Translations under genes and position numbers: made by a program
Source: Proteromonas lacertae
Lineage: Eukaryota; Sar; Bigyra; Opalinata; Proteromonadidae
Assembly (NCBI GenBank): GCA_002245135.1
Contig: NGBS01000301.1
Location: forward strand, 120,426 to 184,425
DNA length: 64,000 nucleotides
Direction: 5' to 3'
Notes under the pieces: model-generated
The model's input: the letters and a program-made list of their open reading frames with translations, nothing else
Databases searched by the model: none
What the model was told of the DNA's origin: nothing
Part shown: positions 34,863-47,737 of the stretch, one piece after another
Numbering within the stretch: the stretch's first letter is position 1
Layout: every line of letters starts with the position of its first letter

Positions 34863-37288
34863 ATGAAGATACAACCGGAATTCAAGGTTCCCATCACAAA
34901 ATTACACAACGTTCAGTTTTCAGAGGATTTGGTTTACTATTCTGATGAATTGTCACCTCCTATAGAGTTACGTGGAGCTATTTCTCATAGCATTTTATAT
35001 GCATATGAAGTTAGAAATTATTCTCAACCATTTCTAGCAATATATTTAGAATCAGCAAGAGCGGAGAATGTTGAAGTTGGTTGGAGCAAAGATTTCTTAT
35101 TTCTAGTTATTACTAGAGCAGAAGTTTCATATCAGTTTGGTGCATCTTCAAAAGTATTTTTATATTTTTAACTTTATTCGATATAGAGTTTAAGAAAGAA
35201 ATGGTTAAATGCTGTCTTTCAAGCTACACAGGTATTTACAGATTTACCAACAAAGCGAACAGGTTCTGATTTTTCTTTGAAAGGTTCAATTGAATCATTA
35301 TTATCAATAAAAGAGTATAATTAACAATAATTTTATTCTTCAATAGTCCCGATGTTGAATTAGAGCAATATAAAAAGCAATATCAAGAAGAAAAGCACAA
35401 TAGAGAAGTATTAGAAAAGAAATACGCTTACCAACTCAATCAATTACGAGTATTAGAACATGACAAAGCAGAAATTACAACAGAAGTAAAAGAATATCAT
35501 AAAGAAGTAGGAAAACTAAGAGACCAAATCACCGTACAAGATGCAATGATTAAAACATACGTATTAAATATCCAAGAGTTAGAGAAGGCAATAATTTCAT
35601 TGAATAAGAAATTGAAAGTTTTACAAGATGTTACATTGTCTGTAAATACAAATAGAAGATATATTCCCAATATAACTATACCATTGAATAAAAGGGCATC
35701 TAAGAATTTTGATAGATTACAATTTGATAGTAGTAATAATAATGAGAAAAATAGTAGTACAAATATACCAAAAAGAAGTCCAGCTCCATTTGTAAGACAT
35801 AGAAGGAATAATAGTCAAACGACAGTCTCTGATAAATTGAATATATTACAAAATGAAGATAAATATATAAGTATATATATATATATATGTTATTATTATT
35901 ATTATTTAAATTATTCTAATAGAATCAACACATCCATCATTAACTCATGTTTTAATATCACCAGTATGAATAATTTATATATATATTATGTGTATAGAAA
36001 ATGGATGATAGTGAAAAATTCAATTTCACTGGAAGTGTCGATGTGGAAGATATTGTTGATGGTAGTAATAGTAATGTAATGAGAAGTGGATCAGCTCAGC
36101 CAATCAGATCATCTGATTTATGCGACAATGACGTCATTGATTTAAGACCAAGATCATTATCAGATGAAACAACAGACAGATCTCCACAGATTGATGAAAT
36201 AACGAGTGATTGTAGAATTAATCAGAATATAATCTATTTATTATTTGCATTTGATTCACATTTAATTAGACATATTTATACTGTTTTATCAACACAAGAT
36301 AAGACTAAATTTATACATATTCTTATTAAGATCTCAATATCCAGAGATTTATTTTATCCATTAATTAATTATTGTTTAAATGATAGTATTGCTGTATTAA
36401 AAGATTATCGAACATTCTTAAGAAGGTATATATAATAATTATATATTTGTATAGTGATTCGATGTTTCATAAAGTTTGGTCTTCCTATTCAAGAACAGTT
36501 GGTAAAGAATATTTAAATAGTGTTGTTGCTCCAATATTGATTGATATTTGTTGTGATACAAATTCAGATATTTCAAGAATAGTCGATGGATTAAGAACAG
36601 ATACTAAATCAATAGATCCTTCAATATTCTCCAAAGAAGCAATTGTGGTATATTTATTATTTATTTATTACTCTTTTTTTATAGTTTGTTAATCATTTAG
36701 TAAGTATAATAATAAAGAAGATAATGGTTAGAAGAAATCAAATACCAAGAGGTTTATTGTATATTATTTCACTCACTGTTAAACAACTATCAATAACATA
36801 TCAACTAGAAGATAAAGACTTGTTATTATTAGGTAGTTCGTATAAAATATATTTATATATTATTATATTTGAATAGTTTTTTCTTTTTAAATTTTCTTTG
36901 TCCAGTTTTAATTGCACCTTATCCATCATTATTAACAAACAAACCAGATTCATTTCAACAGAAAGTGCTTGTTCATATTGTCAAAATAATACAAAAATTA
37001 TCATTCTTAACACATTTTACTGAAGCTGATGGTAATTATATTGTAAGTAATTCAACAATTGATCAATTAACTTCAGAAATGTCTTCATTCTTATATTATA
37101 TTATTACTGTTCCTTATGCAACATCTGTTGATAGTTATACTGTAAATACTTATAATGAAGATCAATCTCCATTAACTACAGATTTGTATTTCTTGAAAAA
37201 TGTAATAATTAATTATTTCCCAAAATATAGTCATTCTTTAGATTCGAGTTATCTATCAACTTTAAAACAGATGTTGCCTTTTAAATAG
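34863..37288 (+). CDS. Ras GTPase-activating protein with N-terminal PH domain
   Basis: About 660 codons in nine exons separated by short introns (e.g. 35155-35186, 35313-35346, 35869-35918, 36426-36453, 36831-36876). Domains: a PH-like N-terminus (KVPITKLHNVQFSEDLVYYS...LRKKWLNAVFQATQ with the usual final Trp helix); a coiled coil (about 35350-35630); a Ser-rich linker; and a C-terminal RasGAP domain. In the RasGAP domain FLRSDSMFHKVW carries the arginine finger, EYLNSVVAPIL follows, and FFFLNFLCPVLIAP is the hallmark FxFLRxxxPAxxxP block. Predicted to accelerate GTP hydrolysis by Ras-like proteins at membranes bound through PH. The PH call is by pattern; the RasGAP call is firm. Confidence 0.82.
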
Positions 37289-37381
37289 TAATTATTGTTT
37301 ATATATTTATTTATTGTTTGTTGAGATTAAAAAAACAATATTTAACATTATAATATATGTAATAATAATAAAGAAAATATA

Positions 37382-40300
37382 TTAAACTACAGAACTGTGT
37401 GCTGAACAAGAATTGCCATAAAAACCTGAAAAACAATTACATAATCCTTTCACTGAATCGCATATTCCATTTCCACTACAAGGACTTCCTGGTATACTAT
37501 CCTCATACGAAGGAGTAACTTTAACTGTATCAGAATCAGAATCATTTATATTAGCTGCATTTTTTGTTGTTATGAATGAATATTTTTTTGATAATTTTTC
37601 AACTTCAGCTTTTGATAATACTTCAATTGGTATTTGTCTTCCTGTTTGATGTTTTGAATAAGTAATTTGAATAACTATATTTTTGTCACTTGTTGGAGTT
37701 ATATCATCTACTCTGTCTATTGATATTGTTCCTGTTGGTAATGATAATAAATGTTTTTCCCATTCATCTCTTTTAGTATAATCAAACCCTAGTGTATACC
37801 ATACTTTGCCAAATGGATCTGTATATTTCAAATAAATATTTTTTCCTGTATCTTTTTATCAAATGTAAATGTAATAGTTGATTGTGGTTGAGCATCACAA
37901 TCACTCATCTGACTATAACCAATAGGACATTTTCTCAAACTACAATCATATCCTTCATATTCCTTATCACATACACATACTTGTACTTTCTCACCATCAC
38001 TCTTATTATAATTTCTCTCATAATTCATCTCATAATCATTCATATTCTCAGATTTAACTTTATTAATAGTAATACAAACACCATGATTACTACATTCATT
38101 TGGACATTGTTTTCTTTGACATGCATTACCTTCATAACCTGGGAAACATTCACATCTACCACTCTCTTTATTACAATAACCTTGGTTACTACATACTTGT
38201 GCTATTCCTTCTGGTCTATCTACTGTAATAGATGGATCATTAAACATATAACCATATGGACATGTTTTATATTGACAATATACACCATTATAACCTTCAT
38301 TACAATAACATATACCATTCATACATTTACCATTTCCACCACAATTGTTAGGGCAGATTTTTCTTGTACTTATTGGATTTGGTAATATAAATTCTTCTAT
38401 TTTTGCAACAGGATCAGTTCTGCCTGTTGGTGAGAATGGAACTCCCCAATTAATCATTGAGTCTTTACTTAAATATAATCCTCCACTGGGTGTAACTCCT
38501 GGTGCTGTATTGATTGGAATGGTTTTACTATATGGATTGACTGTATATCCATTTGTTATTAATTTCTCTACTGCTTTATCTGCTTCTTCATAGTTTTCAT
38601 CATAAGTATCAGCTCCACTTCCATATACTACAACTCCTCCATTTGATGATTGTTGCAAATATCTTACTAATATTTCAGTCTTATTAAAACCATTTGATCC
38701 AACATAATAATATGTTAAATTTCCAAACATATTTTCTTCAGTTCTATTGAGTATAAATGGTGATGAAATATAACCATAACATCTATCATAAGTAATATGA
38801 GTAATATTTCCAGCTTCACATACTAAGGCAGCTAGTTCAGCTTTATCATGTAAATAAGCACTCTTTACATTCATAACACTGTATGAAAATGTGAAATTAA
38901 ATGTTGCATTATTACTATTATCTCCAATAAAACCAGCATATCTCAAATTAGCATGATCTAAACCATCCATTATAGTTGATGAATAACATGATTCAACTAC
39001 AACTTCTTCATTACCATTAACTTTACCAATTAAACCACCAATTATAGCTTGAGTTTTATCAGCTTTTTCATTAGAAATTGTTAATCCTTTTCTTATCACA
39101 GCAAATGTATTATTCATAACAACTGGTAAGTTAGAATCATTATTTAATCTTTCTACAGAAGGTATTCCAGGAATATAACTACCTGCTATTCCACCATATA
39201 CAATAGAATCAGATGTAATTAAAACATTATTTATATCAGAATATGAATTAGTAATATCAGTTGATTCTACTTCACCAAATAAAGGTGATACAACAATATC
39301 ACCACTTCCACTTTCCTGTAATTCTTTTGATGTTGTTTTCTTATCTTGTATATGTAATATATCACCTACTACTCTTGTATAAAAGACACTACTTTGATAT
39401 ATCTTTCCTGCTATTAAACCATAAGTTTCACCTTCAGAAGATTCGATAGAAATAATTCTTGAATTTTTATTCATAAATTCTATTCTTACATTGATCAAAT
39501 GAGAGTTGTTGATGGAATTAGCAAATATTCCATTATAACCATCTGTACAATTCAATATAACATCGCCATATATATTGATCTTTACATTTTCCATTGTTGT
39601 ATTTGTAATATTCTTAAATATACCACATTCTGTTACTGTTAATAAATCAACTTCTTTACCTTCATCTTGTAACATTCTACCTCCTCCACTATTACCTTTT
39701 GATTTACTTGCATATACATCAATCTCAGTATTAACTATTACAGCATTGTCTACTGAGCTTATAATATTTAATGAAACTCCTTCACTTGTTGATTTGGAGG
39801 ATGTAACAACGATTGATGTTTTTTCTACTGAATTACCTAAAGTACCAGTTAAAGATGGTTTTTCACTCATTTCTCCCATATCAACACCTAAATATGTTGT
39901 TTTCTTTGGAAAATCGAAAGAATTCAACTTAGATTGTGTTGGTTTTGTTTGAATTGAATCAGGTCTTGTTGTAACTTCTGGGAAAGTAGGTTCTACATCG
40001 GGACTTGATATATTTTTAATAGTATCAATAAAATTGTTGGTTGTATCATTATTTACTGTGATTGGAGGTTGAGTTATTGTTTCTTTATCATTTGTATTGG
40101 TATTCTGAGAACCTGAATTTTCATCTTTACCAAAATTATCTACAATATCTTTAATATCATCAGGAACTGTAGGTTTAACAATTGGTGGAGGTGGTGCAGT
40201 AGTTTCCTCCACTGTGGTTGTAGATGGAGATGCAGTAACTGATGGTGTAGGATTTACACTAGGTTTCGGAGTAGATGTTTTAATTGGCTCATTAGTAGAG

Positions 40301-40401
40301 TCGTCGTCTCCTGTTACATCACCGTCAAGTATTCGTTGATCAACACCAAATGCAGAAACAGATAAGGCAAAAACTAATAGAATGGCTAGAAAAACCTTCA
40401 T
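37382..40401 (-). CDS. Large secreted protein with C-terminal tenascin-type EGF repeats
   Basis: Signal peptide MKVFLAILLVFALSVSAFG at the N-terminus (start 40401), then a long Thr/Pro/Ser-rich stalk, then a region rich in short beta-strand repeats (TDITNSYSDINN, GGIAGSYIPG, GGLIGKVNG) that resembles a right-handed beta-helix with GLUG-like turns. At least four EGF modules follow (CPNNCGGNGKCMNGICYCNEGYNGVYC, split here: GKCMNGICYC, then CNKESGRCECFPGYEG, CSNHGVC and CVCDKEYEGYDC), with a last one at the very end (GNGICDSVKGLCNCFSGFYG). About 1,010 aa, no membrane helix, so secreted or matrix-associated. One frame break at about 37850-37861: adding one A to the AAAAAG run restores FDKKDTGKNIYLKYTDPFGK. 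Confidence 0.8.
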
Positions 40402-40536
40402 TTGTTGAAACGTACACTTTTTCAATTCTATTTTGCATTTATTTAATTTTTTCAATCTTCAGATCATTTTATAATTTTTGTTTTGTTACAGAAGGTTTTT
40501 AATATTCATATACTATTGATATTGATAAAAATATTA

Positions 40537-41105
40537 ATGAACATCGGCAATTTTGAACCAAAATTAGAAGAAGAGTCTAGTATTTTATTTTTATGATATG
40601 CAATATAGCTAATATTGAACAAAATAAAATTATATTACAGAATATATCACAATTACTTAAATCAGTAGGTGTAGTAGATTATAACCCAGAAATTACAGCC
40701 ACACTTTTGGATATTTTTCATTGTATTATATATCATTTAATAATAGTTTGTACAAACAAAATATTGACAGAATTGTCTAGTATTGAAGAAAAATATCCAT
40801 CTATACAAGTACATTCACATAAACTCTCTATTGAAGATGAAAAATATGTTTTTCAGCAAATCTTGAAAAATATGAGCCCAGCTACAATACAGTCTCTAGT
40901 AGAAGAAGGAGAGGTGAAAAATCGTGTTCCATTACCGCCTTGTCCTATAGAGAATAAAGTATTATTGCCACAGACACAAATAGATTATGAAATGCATCCT
41001 ATTCCTCCTATAAGTCCAGTTTCAGTTGATCAACAATCAAATTCCAATGAATTACCATCTTCTCCTATGTCTACGTATTCTGCAAGTATTTTCACTCGTT
41101 TTTAA
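40537..41105 (+). CDS. TAF9-like histone-fold protein
   Basis: About 180 aa from two exons (intron about 40582-40611). The segment IILQNISQLLKSVGVVDYNPEITATLLDIFHCIIYHLI matches the first two helices of the TAF9 histone fold (ILKxMGxxxYEPxVxxxLLEFxxRY). KLSIEDEKYVFQQIL fits the third-helix VDADDVRLAIQ position after a longer loop. The tail is Pro/Ser-rich. TAF9 pairs with TAF6 in TFIID and SAGA, and an ADA2 gene lies elsewhere in the window. Similarity is modest and other histone-fold proteins remain possible. The gene converges on USP48. Confidence 0.5.
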
Positions 41106-41252
41106 TAAGTATTTAGGATCATATTCAACAAATGCATCTCATAGATAGATTTTTAATTTTTCATTTATCATTTTTGTAACAAATTTTAAATAATTATAGT
41201 ATTTATGTTTAAAATCACTATAAATCACAACAATTAGAATATAAAAAAAAAG

Positions 41253-42834
41253 TTAAGAACATAAGGCACTACCTTTAAATCCAATCTCTGTTGTGTATTT
41301 ATTTCTCTCTTTTACATCAATATCAGCAGGTTCTACTATCATTTTTATCTCAGCATTAACAGGAATCTTATAATCTTCAAGTGTTTGGTTGTTATTCTCT
41401 TCTAACTCTATTCCGTTGTAAAATAATGTCAATCTTTCTGTAGTAGCATCAACTTGGGCTTGTGAATATAATTTTAATCTAAAATATGAGATTTTATCAG
41501 TCGATTTACAAGTTATTATAAATTCTATAAATATTAATAAAAATAAAATAATATAATACTATTCTCTTTTTCTTTTCTTCTTCTTTTAGCTGGTGGTTTT
41601 TCTACTTTATCATCGTTAGTTCTTGATTTATTCTTTACACTTTTTGTAGTATCTATATTGTCATTACCATCTTTTTCAATTTCATTCTTCTTATTCTTTT
41701 TGTTATCAGATTCATTTGTGGTTTTATCTTCTACATCTTTATCATTATTTTCTTCAATTTCCATTTTTAAACTTTCATCCTTTTTTTCATTTCCATTATT
41801 TTTATTATCATTTTTCTTTTTCTTCTCTTCTTCATCACCATTATCATCAATATCAATAACACTATTCTCTTTCTTCACTATCGTATGACTAATTTCATTT
41901 TCAACCATTGGAACTGTATCAACTTCAACAACAGCAATATTAGTTTTATCATAATGGAATCTATTAAACTCTTTCTTTGCTTCTTCTTCCTTTTGACATA
42001 TAACACAAAGCGGTGGAGCCATAACATAATCACCATTCACATGATCTATTGAAACACTACCACCTGTAGAACCATAAAACTGAGCTAAAGTATTAAACTC
42101 AGAATTTGACAAAAGAATAGTATCTTTGGGACGGCTTTTCTGATTCATTATATATTTTGGATCATAAAATGAACCTTTGTGAACACAAATATATTTACTT
42201 GTATCAACAGGAGGAATTTTCTCTACAGTTGGATCTTGTAATGCTTTTTTCCACAGTATAAACCATTCTTTATCAACTAGGAAATAAGGATAAGTTCTTT
42301 TCGGTGCTGATCTTTTATCTCTTTGGAACAATTCATTGATTTCTGTTATTTGTAATATCTGTTTTCGTTCTTCTAAATCATGTTTTTGTTTTTCACTTAT
42401 TGCATCAATTTCTTCTTTACAGATTGGACAGATTTTTTGTGAGTATTTCGATAAATCAGAATAAATACCTCCTAATATATTATAAGCTTCTTCATTTATC
42501 TCATTAATTTCACTATCTTGTGGAATAATATCACCATGTTTCTATATAATTAAAAGATTAAAAAAGAGAAATATTATATATACACATAAAATTGTTTTCA
42601 CTGGATGTTTATTTTTCAATTCATTTAATCTCATTTCAATATCTCCATAATTCATGGCAATACAAGCTGGAGATAAGGATATTAATTCTTTATAAAACAC
42701 TTCCATATCACTTACCCATACATTAGAAATCATATGATTTCGAGGATATCTTCCTGCCCTTTTTCGTGAAAAATTGATGAAGTTGGTGAGGTTTGCTGTA
42801 ACATTCTGTTGATCATTGTGTGCACAAATTAAAC

Positions 42835-42877
<43 letters not shown>

Positions 42878-45494
42878 TATACCTTTTTGAACATTCACTA
42901 CATTGCTCAACATTTTCTGGAACTTTTATTCCCACTTCATCACATATTAATTTTACAATACTATATGGTAATCTTTTCATTTCTTTTCTTACTGTATGTG
43001 GATGTAAGTATATTATTTCATCTGTTGAATGATTACATTTGTATCTATTGTAATTCAGTGTTTCGATATTAGGAAACTATTCAAATATAATTACATATTC
43101 ATATTTATACACTAACATCATTTATTGGTGAATATTCAACTTCATTTGATTCTGGTTTTTCAAAACTAAATGCTATTCAATTGAATATATATATAAGTAA
43201 TAATATATATACTCAATGGTCTACATATTAATTGTTCTAACCAATCAATTGGTAAATAAATACCTTCAGAATTCCTATACTTTGGTTCATCTGATTCACT
43301 ATTACTACAACTACTTTCATCTTTACTTTTATTTTTATTTTTTCTGATGTTATTATTTTTCCTCTTATTGTTTGTTTTTGGTTTACTTTTATTAGTTGAC
43401 TTTGTTTTATTCTTTACTGGTGAACTTTTATTTGATTTTTTCTTTTCTGAATTTGATTTTATTTCTATTATTTGATTATCTGAATCATCTTCAATTTCCA
43501 TTGATTCATTCTTCTTTTTACATTTTGATTTTGATCCTTTTTCACTATAGTCATCATCGTCATCATCTTCTTCTTCATAATCCTCTTCAGAACTGCCATT
43601 ACTATTATCATCTACTAAACTATTCTTCTTTATTACAGTTTTATCTATTTTATTCACTTTTTTATCTTTCACTTCTTCTTTAGTTGATTCTTTTTTATCT
43701 TCATCATTGTCTTCTACTTCCATTATTTCTACTATATCATCAATTACTTCCTCTTTTGGCTTTTCTTCTTCTTTCTTTTCTTCATTTTCTACTATTTCTA
43801 GTTCTTCTTTATAGTTTTCTACCTCTTTCTTTATTTCTTCTTTCTTTTCCTCCTCTTTTTTAACATCTTTTTTCTCAGTTTTAACATCTCCCTCTTTATC
43901 TTTCTTTTCTTCTTTTTCATAATCCTTACCTTCACTACTTTCTATTTTCACATCTTTCACTTTCTCTTTCTTTACAGATTCATCTTCTTTATTTTCTTTG
44001 TTTTCATTTTCAAAAACACTCTTAGGAGTTAATCTAATCAATCTTTTAAATATAATATCAGTATATTTATTATTAACATCATTAATATCTTTAATCTTCT
44101 GTTGAATAACATCAGTTTTAGTTACTTCTTTTTTTGTGTTATTATCCATTTCATTTACATAATTAATCAATTCCTGTGGAATAACATCTAATTTCTCTTC
44201 TAAACCTTCCTTTTTATATACGACAAATTGAACTGTACTACATGAAGGTTGAAATCTTGCTAATTTCTTTTGTTTTATCACACAAGCTGGAACTTCTATT
44301 GATGTTACACTACTATCATCATATCTAAACCATTTATCTATTTAATCAGATATATTATAAGTAATATATACTTTGTATTTCATTATAAATATCACAAATA
44401 TAATGACCATTTTGTGCATTATCTCCTATATGGTACACAGCGCAATATAATTTATATTTTATATCAGGAATAATAGAATTACGTTCATCTCTTAGATTCA
44501 AATGTTGTGAATCTAATTCTATGGGTATTTCCATTCCTTGAGTAAGCTTCACTTTATCATTTCTAATCATATCATATCTAATTAATTGTAAATGTAAATA
44601 AGATGGAATTGATTTGATTTGACAACTTCGAGTTGCGTTTGTTTTGGCATTACAATTTCCACATAAATATTGACAATCACCTTCTAACTTTTCACTTGTT
44701 AAATATTCTGAATTATATGATTCATAGAAGGTTTTATATCCTTTAATTGGCAAGTTTAAAAATGTATAAATCTGTTCTCTGTTTGAAACATTTCCACATT
44801 TCTCACAACATGTTGAATAATTGATTGTTCCATAAAATATATCTTTAAATTTGTGTAAAAGACTGCTTAATTCATTATGCTATAATAATTATATAGTTAT
44901 ATATATATTATACTTCTTTTATTTCTCTATCTATAAAGTCAAGAATCAATTGATATAATTCTGCTATATCTTGTTGTGTAGTAAAGTCTATTTTTAGTGA
45001 CTGGAGTAAATATGTTGGATCAACATACCTTTGAGTTGTTAATTCTAATGAAGAAATCAGCTTCTGAATGTCATATAATTCTGGTGATATATTTGATGGA
45101 ATTTGGTATATTAAATTAGAAAAACTGATATTAGAATGTAAATATTGGAATAAACAATTAAAATAACAAGTTGCTCCCAGATTGAGAAGACCAGAAGGAA
45201 TATTGGTCACCCTTGCGCCGCAAGTCATATCGATTAGTTGCTGTTTAATAATTGAATTATATTTTGCAGTTGTTTTGTCTTTATATAAGCTAATCTCAAT
45301 CATACAGTTAGGATTGTTATAACACTTTTTCATATTATGCTTTTCTATAGATGTTATTATGATAATCAATATATACCAATAGTATAGCATGGCACCATAG
45401 TCTCACCAAAAGGATCATCACAAGTGCAGCTAGCAGCTACTGTTGCCTTTTTAGCTCCTTTTTTCTATGAATATAAAGTTATGCAATATACCAT
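41253..45494 (-). CDS. USP48: Ubiquitin carboxyl-terminal hydrolase USP48-like
   Basis: Deubiquitinase of about 1,250 aa. The coding start is an ATG-only exon (45492-45494) followed by a 27-nt intron. N-terminus KKCYNNPNCMIEI, then the catalytic Cys box GLLNLGATCYFNCLFQYL, zinc-ribbon Cys pairs (CGNC and neighbours), the His box YHIGDNAQNGHYICDIYN and KWFRYDDSSVTSIE. A Lys/Glu/Asp-rich insert of over 200 aa (about 43240-44040) follows, then DUSP-type regions (WVSDMEVFYKELISLSP; FLVDKEWFILWKKAL...GSFYDPKYI), a second acidic block (about 41560-41880), and a C-terminal UBL (ERLTLFYNGIELEENN) ending EIGFKGSALCS like the USP48 terminus. Eight or more short introns, one an (ATT)n tract at 42844-42876. 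GGCGCGAAT lies 40 bp upstream. Confidence 0.88.
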
Positions 45495-45614
45495 TATTAC
45501 TTTTACACACTAGCTGTTATAAACTAGAATTATGGCGCGAATGTGTTCCAAAATATTTGATCGTTACACATTTTTTAATTTCATTTTTGACACTCAATAA
45601 AATATAATTAGTTA

Positions 45615-47595
45615 TTAGCATTCATATAGTAGAAATGCATTATTTATTTTATATCTTAAAATGCAGAATGCTTGCTTTTCTACCTTAATTTGATCATTTA
45701 TTTTCTCATTTCTATACAACTCCATTCCTTCACCCTCAAAATCGTTATTCTTTGAGAACAGTTTCAATAAATCTGATTGAATACAGAATTCTTCTTTATC
45801 TGAAGTATTAAATATCACAATTGTCATAGAACCATCATAATATCTACTAAAACCAAATGAATAATCAGATAAGTATTGTATATTCATGTCCAACACTCCA
45901 CTTTCAGTTAATTCTGTATATTTCCTTCTAATTTCAATCAATTTCTTTACATGATTAAATATTTCTTCATCTAGTTAATAACAAAATTTGAACAATATTT
46001 GTATATACTTTGATCTTCTTTCTTCCATTTCATACATCCTCTACAATCAGGATCACCTCCACCAACCATCCCAATTTCATCTCCATAATAAATACAAGGT
46101 TGTCCTAAATAAGTTAATAAGAAAGTAAAACATAATTTCACTTTATTTACATCTTCTCCGCATTCTGTTAGTATTCTTGGAGTATCATGACTTCCTAATA
46201 GATTAAACATATGTTCAGTGATTTCTGCTGGGTAAATATTCAATATATCCACTAATCTACATACAAACTTAATAGTAGTAATTGAACCATAAGCAAAATA
46301 TTGTAGGATGATATTTCTTAATGGATAATTCATTATACTGTCAAATTCATCACCATGAAGCCAAGCCATTGAATTTTGCCAGATTTCTCCCAATATAAAT
46401 GGATTCTAAATATAATATTATTATAAATATATATACATGTGTTTCTTTTGATTTAACCAATTGTCTAAGTGATTTCCAGAATGAATGTGGAACTTCATTA
46501 GCAACATCTAATCTCAATCCATCCACCTTGTATTTATTAACATATGTATTTGCTATATTGAGAAAATATTCTTTTGTATCTGGATTAAACATGTTTAATT
46601 TAGGCATTGGTCCATAGAATCCTTACAGAAATATCAATTAAAAATAACTACAACGAAATAGAAAATGTGAAAAAAATGATATAAATGTTTCATAATTTAA
46701 TGGATTATTTGAAAGTGGAAATGCATTACAATAAAACCAATCTTTATATTTTGACTTTTCACCATTCTTAAATACATCTTGAAAATAAGGAAATCTTTCA
46801 CTACAATGATTAAAAACAGTATCCATCAAGTATCTTATGTCATTATCATGTAGTTTGTTGATTAATTCCATAAACATATTTTCATCACCAAAGTGTTTAT
46901 CTATTGTTAAATAATCAACAGTATCATATTTATGATTAGAAGGAGATTCAAACATTGGAGTTGAATACAGTCCTGTTATTCCTAATTCTTTTAAATAATC
47001 AATATGATTGATTATTCCTTGAATATCTCCACCAAAAAATGAATTACCTTTTGGCTTAGCTGAATCCCATTCTAATACATTTTCAGGTGATATTGATGGA
47101 TCTATTTATAGTACAATTGTATATTTATATTTATACTTCCATTATCAAATCTTTCTGGGAATATCTGATACCATACTGTTGAATTAATCCATTTTGGATA
47201 ATGAAAAGCTTCTTCTTTGTGTAGAAAGGGATAATGAAAATAATTTTCCATTGGACTATATAATTACATATATTATTGATAGAATAATACAAAGATGATA
47301 TTGAAGTGTCAATATAATAACCATTCTCAACAATGTTAATTTCTCTCTCCTCATTATCAATCAGTTTAAATCCATAACTTAATCTTCTATGCTTTGGTTT
47401 TATTGCACATCTCCAATATTCATACTCCTCACTCTTATTTGTCAAAATCATGGGAGAAGACAGTTTTATCCAACTTTTCTCTTTTGTATCAAATACATAA
47501 GGATCATTATAAATTAAAATCACAGATTTTATAATCCCAGTCTTTAATTTCAACAAAATATGGATTGTGTTTTCATCATACTGATCTATTATCAT
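45615..47595 (-). CDS. GH13 neopullulanase/cyclomaltodextrinase-like alpha-glucosidase
   Basis: Five exons, about 600 aa. The N-terminal beta-domain (CBM34-like: VFDTKEKSWIKL, EYEYWRCAIKPKHRRLSYGF) is followed by VWYQIFPERFDNG and a GH13 barrel. Conserved regions: I LMDTVFNH; II GLRLDVANE (nucleophile Asp); III LGEIWQ (acid/base Glu); IV LLGSHDTPR (stabilising Asp); then QPCIYYGDEIGMVGGGDPDCRGCMKW. The C-terminal beta-domain ends FLLYEC. CBM34 plus VANE and PDCRGCM lines are typical of GH13_20 enzymes, which are mainly bacterial; it cleaves cyclodextrins, pullulan or maltodextrins. No signal peptide, so probably cytosolic glycogen/maltodextrin use. Introns are local-type (near 45976-46012, 46409-46437, 46623-46687, 47109-47135 and about 47238-47275), so any transfer is old. 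Confidence 0.87.
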
Positions 47596-47737
47596 AATTC
47601 ACAAATTATATATACATAGATAATTATCTGATGGTATATGTACATAACAACTAGCGTCAAACATGTTTTTTAGACTGAAATACAATCAAGCCTAAGTTCG
47701 AAAGTGGTAGTTAGATTTTGAAAATATTTAAAATTTG

